Translations under genes and position numbers: made by a program | Notes under the pieces: generated by a model | Told to the model about the DNA's origin: nothing | What the model saw: the letters and a program-made list of their open reading frames with translations, nothing else | Database searches by the model: none | Shown here: positions 58,480-64,000 of the stretch, one piece after another | Layout of the letters: the number at the start of each line of letters is the position of its first letter | How positions within the stretch are numbered: position 1 is the first letter of the stretch | NCBI GenBank assembly: GCA_963691815.1 | Contig: OY829667.1 | Coordinates: 8,322,821 to 8,386,820 of the forward strand | DNA from: Echiichthys vipera | Lineage: Eukaryota > Chordata > Actinopteri > Perciformes > Trachinidae | Length of the DNA: 64,000 nt | Reading direction: 5' to 3'

Positions 58480-60750
58480 CTAAAAGGTGCCTCAAACATT
58501 TAGTCTATCCTTGTGATGTAAATTGTATGGACAAAATATTATGTTAAAAAAAGATAAAGGAGATGTTTTGCAGTGCAAAACCAACACTTTTCTCTCTAGG
58601 TATCTCTGTTTGTGGTTGGTGATGATTCCCCTGTGAGCAATGTAACAGGTGGGTGGATGGATAAAAAACAAAAGATCAAATCAATAGTTTCAGCCACTGC
58701 TTAATTGCACAGAGGGAGCCAAAGGTTTTTTTATTACGAGCTCTGGTCAAACTTTTAATATACCTTAAACCTCTGGAGTGTGGTGTACCCTCACACTTGG
58801 CTTTGTCTAAGAAACAAAGGCTTTCTCTGCGGTTTTTATACACCCTGTCTTCCAGTCAACCTCAGCAACTTGCAGTTTTCAGGAGAATAGTTTACAAACA
58901 GCAGAGAATGTAATGAAGTCACAGTATCTGAATTAAGCCGCTTATGAGATTAGAGTATTCAGCGCACCTTCTCTGGTGTGGAAATTATTAGAAAACAAAA
59001 AGGTTTACCAAGCGAAGAGATTTAAAGTGAACTGGAGATTTTCCCCCTCACTTCAAACGTAATGCCATTGAAATGTGTGTGCTGCAAATTAGTAATGCAG
59101 TCTCACTTTTAATCAAAAGTGGGACTGGGGGGGATTCACCTCTGAAAATACTCATGGTTGAGTCTTCCCCATGTAAGCTCCACATTTTAGAGTTATGGTT
59201 CTATGCGATTTTGAGCCTTGGATAATTTGACAAGAACAATCAATAATGAGAATATCGTGGTATGGTGTTGAGGGTGATTATTAAGGCAATCCCAGTTTCC
59301 AAGAGAAGCACAAGAATGTAATGTGCTCCAAATAGGACACAAATATCCTTAGATCTATGATCCATGATCCAAGATTACAGCCACTGAATGCATCATCATA
59401 AATCTCATACAACTCCCACAGCTATCAGGATTAGGAATGTGAAGCGTGACTCATCGATTTTATTAATCATGCTTCCGCTGACATATTAGTATACTCTCAT
59501 TAGCTTAACAAATCAGCCAAAGGGCAGGCTTTGGAAATGTACCTGCGCTTGATAAAGTGCATCTCTGTTTATGTAAACAGCGTGTTCTTTCAGACAAATA
59601 CATGTATTCAGATTGATACATGTCTGAAAGAGTTAGATGTAAATAATGCATGAGTGTACAGCATGAGCGGTGGAACGTGCGATTAAGCATGCAGCATCTC
59701 AAAAACCTGTGTCTTGGGATCTTTGCTCTTCCCATAACATTCAGAGTGTAACAAGAATATTGCCACAAGTAAGATTCATCCCAGCAGTTTCAGTCTGTTC
59801 AACACTACTAAGAGTCTACAGCCATGCTAGCAGGCCCAGTGGTGCTTTGAGCTAAATGCTATGTATGCCGGTATTGCTGGTATCACAAACATTTTAGTCA
59901 TCAGTATTTTTGTGCTAGTGAGCCAAAACTATTCCGTAAGCACCCTCCAATTGTAAATGATATAAGCCAACTCAAATCTTGAGTCAAATTATGATCAATA
60001 TTTCATCAGCACCCATCCCCGGAGCCCAGAGTCTACGGCTGGACTGTGGTGATGAAATCATTATCACCAGCTGTGGAAATGCAAGAAAACATCAAATAGC
60101 ATTGAAGAATCATGGAACAGAGCATCATCAGTTTTTAATAACTGCTCATATCTACTGTGCATATCACCAAGTATGGTTTTATAGGCTATAGTTCTTATGT
60201 GTAAAAGCGCTGCAGAGATACGGCCGTCTGGCTGACGTTTACAGAATTAGAAACATTAGCACAATAGTGGGAGTCAGTGTTGAGATTTTCTCCGGGACCG
60301 GGAGGGTGTCATTTTTTTGAAATTTTGTAACGGAAACAGGATTTTTTTAGAGGGTAGAGAGTGACATGGCACTCTGTGTCTTTAGCAGACCTTACACCGG
60401 CTCTGGGAGTAAAGTGCAGGCAGCCAACATTCATGACATACGATTTAAACTGATATTCAACACAGTACCATGCCCGTAGACTGTAAAACACCAAAACTCA
60501 CAGCACAAATCCTCCCGGTGCTCCAGATTAGCATCTAGTGTATGTGCCATCAATAGTGTGAGGCTATTTAATAAGCATAACAGAGCTAATGTTAACACAG
60601 TGTCTTCCTAAACCATCTGTTTGTACAGTTGATTGAAGAGCAAACCATCTTGTCACTTATAGTAACACCACCACACGAATGACGGCAGTCCTGGTGGAGA
60701 TGAGGGAGTTAGCATGATTATTCTGACTACTAGCCTCTGAGGAGAAATAA
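58480..60750. other. Long unassigned non-coding stretch
   Basis: No gene or repeat recognised. Confidence 0.5.
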
Positions 60751-60755
60751 GGGCG

Positions 60756-61040
60756 AGGGGCTAGCTGTCACTCAAGAGGCGCCCCTAATTATTCATAAAC
60801 TTTAACCTCCGATAAATAAAAACTAGCCTGGTGCAAAAGAATTCACCCCCCAAAATGTTGTCATAGAGATATGACCTAAACATACAGAATAGAATGTTTT
60901 TTTGTACCAGGTCTTAAATAGGTTTAATTATGCTGTGAAAAACAGCCTATGTAATATGAGGGTCAATGAGAAACTGCTCTATTGTGCAAACTACTCCTAG
61001 TGGACACTCGGAGAACTGCAGTTTTGGGTAGTTCCGTATA
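60756..61040 (+). repeat. Teleost interspersed repeat fragment
   Basis: GGCGCCCCTAATTATTCATA, AACTTTAACCTCCGATAAAT, TTCACCCCCCAAAATG, TTTAATTATGCTGTGAAAAA, TCAATGAGAAACTGCTCT and GAGAACTGCAGTTTTGG follow in order a teleost repeat I recall, related to 23490-24312. Confidence 0.5.
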
Positions 61041-61044
61041 AGAT

Positions 61045-62305
61045 CAACCAGGAAGTCGCTGTTGTGGGGGCTTGGTTAACAGCCACTCAGCATTTAACTT
61101 GAGCTAATGATTAATGTTAACTAGCAATTCTCTTAGCTAACGTTTAAATGTTTGTTGCAGGTTATATAAGAATGTAACAGCTTTAAGGTATTTAAGGTAA
61201 GTAAATCAACTATAATTACATTGTACTCAGACATACTGTATGTTGTTTGGACACTGAAAGGAAAGTTAACAAAGCAGGAAAATAACAGCTAGCGTTTGTA
61301 ACTTCTGTCGCAGAACAATACTACAGCAAGTCAGAAAGAAAAAAAGGTACAAACACAGTCTCTCTCACAAAAGGAGCACTAATCATTATTGTACAATATA
61401 GTACATTATTAATATGACATGGACATGTGCGAAAGGAAAGTAAAAATATTTTTTCATTTTAGCTTTTCAAGTGGAAACAAGCTCACTTGTTACTGCTCCC
61501 ATCTAGCCCACATGCTCCACAAAAATAGAAGACATTTTTAAGTTTAAAAAAGGACAAAAAAAGCTATTGTTCCATATCTTCTTGCTTTACATAACTTCAG
61601 TTTGGTGTTGGATTTGGATTTGTTTCATGCCAGCTGCTGGCAGGGTAACGTTAGATTCAGAGGTCCTCACTGTCCAGCCTCTTTCCCCTTCAGTAAACAG
61701 ATGTGTGGGCAAGGCACAAACAAGCTACCGAAGCTTTGGCTCGGTCCATAAATAACCTGTTTGGCTTAATCCATCAAGTTTGTGGATATAGAAACTGCTA
61801 CCTTTGTAGCATGTGGGGGCCGAATATTAGCTGGATGTCTGCAGTATCATGATGTATAAGCTTGTTCTTTGAACAGGGGTCTGGTCCACTACAGGGCCAT
61901 TATGCCAGGCTAGAACCACCAATCCATCACGCTTAAGCACTGTACAGCCTTTTTCACTTGGCAGCCAGCCACCGTCACCCTCTGCTCACCTATTTTCATA
62001 CTCAAATCTATGGATGTGACTTATTCATGAGGTTGAGGTGTTTGGAGAAATGGCCAGAAGGTCACATAGGAATACATGGGATTTTTAACATAAGCTCTTT
62101 CCTGCATTTATATTGGCAGACAAGGTGGAAGAAGCAGCAGCCTTCTCCGATCTTAGTAAAAGAACCAATACAGTTACGTAGAAATACTCAATTAAAGCCC
62201 CGGAATTGAAAAAAGAATACATCAGAAAAATGTACATATAAAGCTTTAAAATGGAAAGAACTCATTCATATTTAATTGTATGTAAAATCTTAATCTAAAG
62301 GGTAG
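61045..62305. other. Unassigned non-coding stretch
   Basis: No gene or repeat recognised; short frames only. Confidence 0.5.
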
Positions 62306-62311
62306 GAACTG

Positions 62312-62400
62312 TAGCCGTCAAATAAATGTAGAAGAGTATAATGTTGCAAGAAAAGTACCTTAAAATTGTACTTCTGTACGGTATCACCACTATATATCTA
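62312..62400 (+). repeat. Fragment of the TGGTGGAA-ended repeat (see 15368-16236)
   Basis: GCCGTCAAATAAATGTAGAA then AGTACCTTAAAATTGTACTT CTGTACGG fits the recalled consensus of the family at 15368-16236, in opposite orientation. Confidence 0.5.
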
Positions 62401-62404
62401 TTGC

Positions 62405-63410
62405 CCTGTCAAAACTACCTCCATCACAAAATACCTCATACATAAAATTGAGTGCATTCCCAATTAAAATCACTAAAGATAAGACATGTTTCAACCCATC
62501 TGGCTCCAGCATCACTATTGCTCCATGATGTATTTTTTAATCGCCCACTTTGGTTAAACTGACACGAGACAAAAACAAACAACATGCTACCCTTGTCCCA
62601 AAAGGTCCCCTCAGCACTCATTTTACACTCTGAGCAGGACTGTTATTTTCCCACTTTCTAATTATATTAGGGCACCCTGTGATTGGTTTTAGGTGATAAG
62701 CAGGAAGTCAGAATGAAAAAAAACAAGCAATCGTAATGTTTAGAATTAGAGGAAGAAAACTGCTCTTGTTATCTCACCGGGGAGTAAAATGGGAAGTAGA
62801 AGTCGATTTTGAAAAGTTATGCGAGTATTACTGCAAGGTGACAATGTGTGGCATGGCAATCAGCTACTCGCTTTGTCTTCGGGGAACATGTACTTTTATT
62901 CACCATTACAGAGATTTGCAGTGCACAGATTCTTCTTGTGGAACTTTGTTGAAACAGAGTTTGTCTACGTTTAAAACTCTTCCCTGAAGTCTGCTCATGT
63001 TTCGTGTCAATCACCATGCTGATTATCCTGCTGAAAGTTCAAGATGAGCAAGTTTCAGAAAGCGGAGTTAGCAACCACTCCCATGAGGGCACATTTATGT
63101 ATAACTGCTCTTTTACTGAAATTTGGTTGAGCTACTTGGTAGGATGTGAGTACAGGTGCATTATTCAAGAGGTTCCCTTTCACTTAGGGTCACATTTGCA
63201 TTGCTAGTAAGTGATGGTTTTTGCAAGCTTTCTATGTCCTAATTGTCCAGTGGGTAAAAAGCAGGTAGATGGAAGATTTATTTCTACCATGAGAAATGTC
63301 ACGTTCAAACCTGAAGTGATAGATACGATAGAAGCAACGCTATTACATAAGTCCATCTACGTACACGATTTCAAGACGGGTGGCACTTTACTCGCGACGC
63401 CATAGACCCG
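62405..63410. other. Unassigned non-coding stretch
   Basis: No gene supported. Three overlapping short frames lie at 62736-63405, without domains. Confidence 0.45.
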
Positions 63411-63412
63411 AA

Positions 63413-63431
63413 AATCAATCAATCAATCAAT
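63413..63431. repeat. (AATC)n microsatellite
   Basis: About four and a half AATC units. Confidence 0.9.
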
Positions 63432-63649
63432 ATTTGTGTCCAACGGCGCCAACGTGCGAGTTAAAAATATTGAACTTTTCAGCTGAATCGCATGACGCTG
63501 TGTCGAGTCTGCTGATCACAAGGGAGGAAGGGGTGAGGAGGGGTTGTGTGATGTTATTCCCCCACCAGCAGAAGCACTACTTGTCAGCAATAGAGGAAAA
63601 GATAATAGTAGCAGTATGCAGGCAACTGGAGTAAAAACGTTTATATAGG

Positions 63650-63910
63650 TGGGTTCGCATCATCATTGCATGGATGACGCCCCCAGGAAGTGTGCCAGGT
63701 TTTTAAGCCAATTAGACATAGTGGCCAACAGAGGCCAAACCGCAACTACCTGGTCCATCACATGATGCCATGGGGCCCAGAAATGATGTTTCACATTGAC
63801 TTACGTAGGGTAAGAGACGTCTGAAATTTAGCGGATACATCTCAACCCCAGTGAAATGACTATCACTTTCACGATCAGAATTTGATCCATTTGGTTCAAT
63901 AAAATAAGGA
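63650..63910 (+). repeat. Possible teleost interspersed repeat
   Basis: CATCACATGATGCCATGGGG, CCAGAAATGATGTTTCACAT, GACTTACGTAGGG, CAGTGAAATGACTATC and TTTGATCCATTTGGTTCAAT resemble a teleost repeat as recalled. Family not named. Confidence 0.4.
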
Positions 63911-64000
63911 AAGTCTAGAAAATCCACACAATAAAATCGAAACCTGTCAAGTTAGCGGAGTGCAAAACCATAAGTAACTGTCCGGAAGGCTCTAGTGTGC

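Overview
The window looks like non-coding DNA from a ray-finned (teleost) fish. The evidence is the repeat content. There is a Tc1-type transposon family with IR/DR ends, a hAT element with a BED zinc-finger fossil, and an L2-type LINE reverse-transcriptase remnant. There are also two tRNA-derived SINEs of kinds I recognise from percomorph fish, several long interspersed repeats that I recall as common in teleosts, and many dinucleotide microsatellites. The species cannot be told from the sequence. I found no host protein-coding exon, rRNA, tRNA or CRISPR array that I can support. The open reading frames present are short (137 codons at most), lack recognisable domains and have no convincing exon structure. 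The window is probably intergenic DNA or the inside of a very large intron.

Layout. 0-10 kb: a decayed minus-strand RecQ-like helicase remnant (about 2.07-2.39 kb), a deleted Tc1 copy (3.2-3.45 kb), a decayed DNA-transposon remnant (4.38-4.97 kb), a tRNA-SINE (5.2-5.5 kb, +), a second tRNA-SINE (7.05-7.26 kb, -) and a modular teleost repeat (8.65-9.29 kb). 10-20 kb: a complete, non-autonomous hAT element (10061-11175) flanked by identical 8-bp target duplications and holding a BED-finger fossil; TA/CA and GA microsatellites; an about 870-bp repeat with inverted ends (15.37-16.23 kb); a further teleost repeat at 18.27-18.74 kb. 20-40 kb: a second copy of a segment seen at 15.7 kb, a CA/TG microsatellite, an about 830-bp teleost repeat (23.49-24.31 kb), a MITE (26.1-26.3 kb), an L2-type LINE fragment (28.25-28.71 kb) and an IR/DR Tc1 element with the C-terminal half of a DD34E transposase (30.6-31.5 kb). 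A possible LTR-like block lies at 38.5-39.6 kb. 40-64 kb: more teleost repeats (43.1, 44.6, 48.2, 54.9, 60.8, 62.3 and 63.7 kb), a 35-bp-arm hairpin at 45.4 kb, and a three-copy fold-back element at 55.3 kb.

No set of genes here works together. All coding traces are dead transposon or helicase remnants. The repeat names rest on sequence motifs and on my memory of teleost repeats, not on a database search. No new biological system is supported. The most informative structures are the hAT element with intact target duplication, the IR/DR Tc1 element, the helicase fossil and the two fold-back structures at 45.4 and 55.3 kb.
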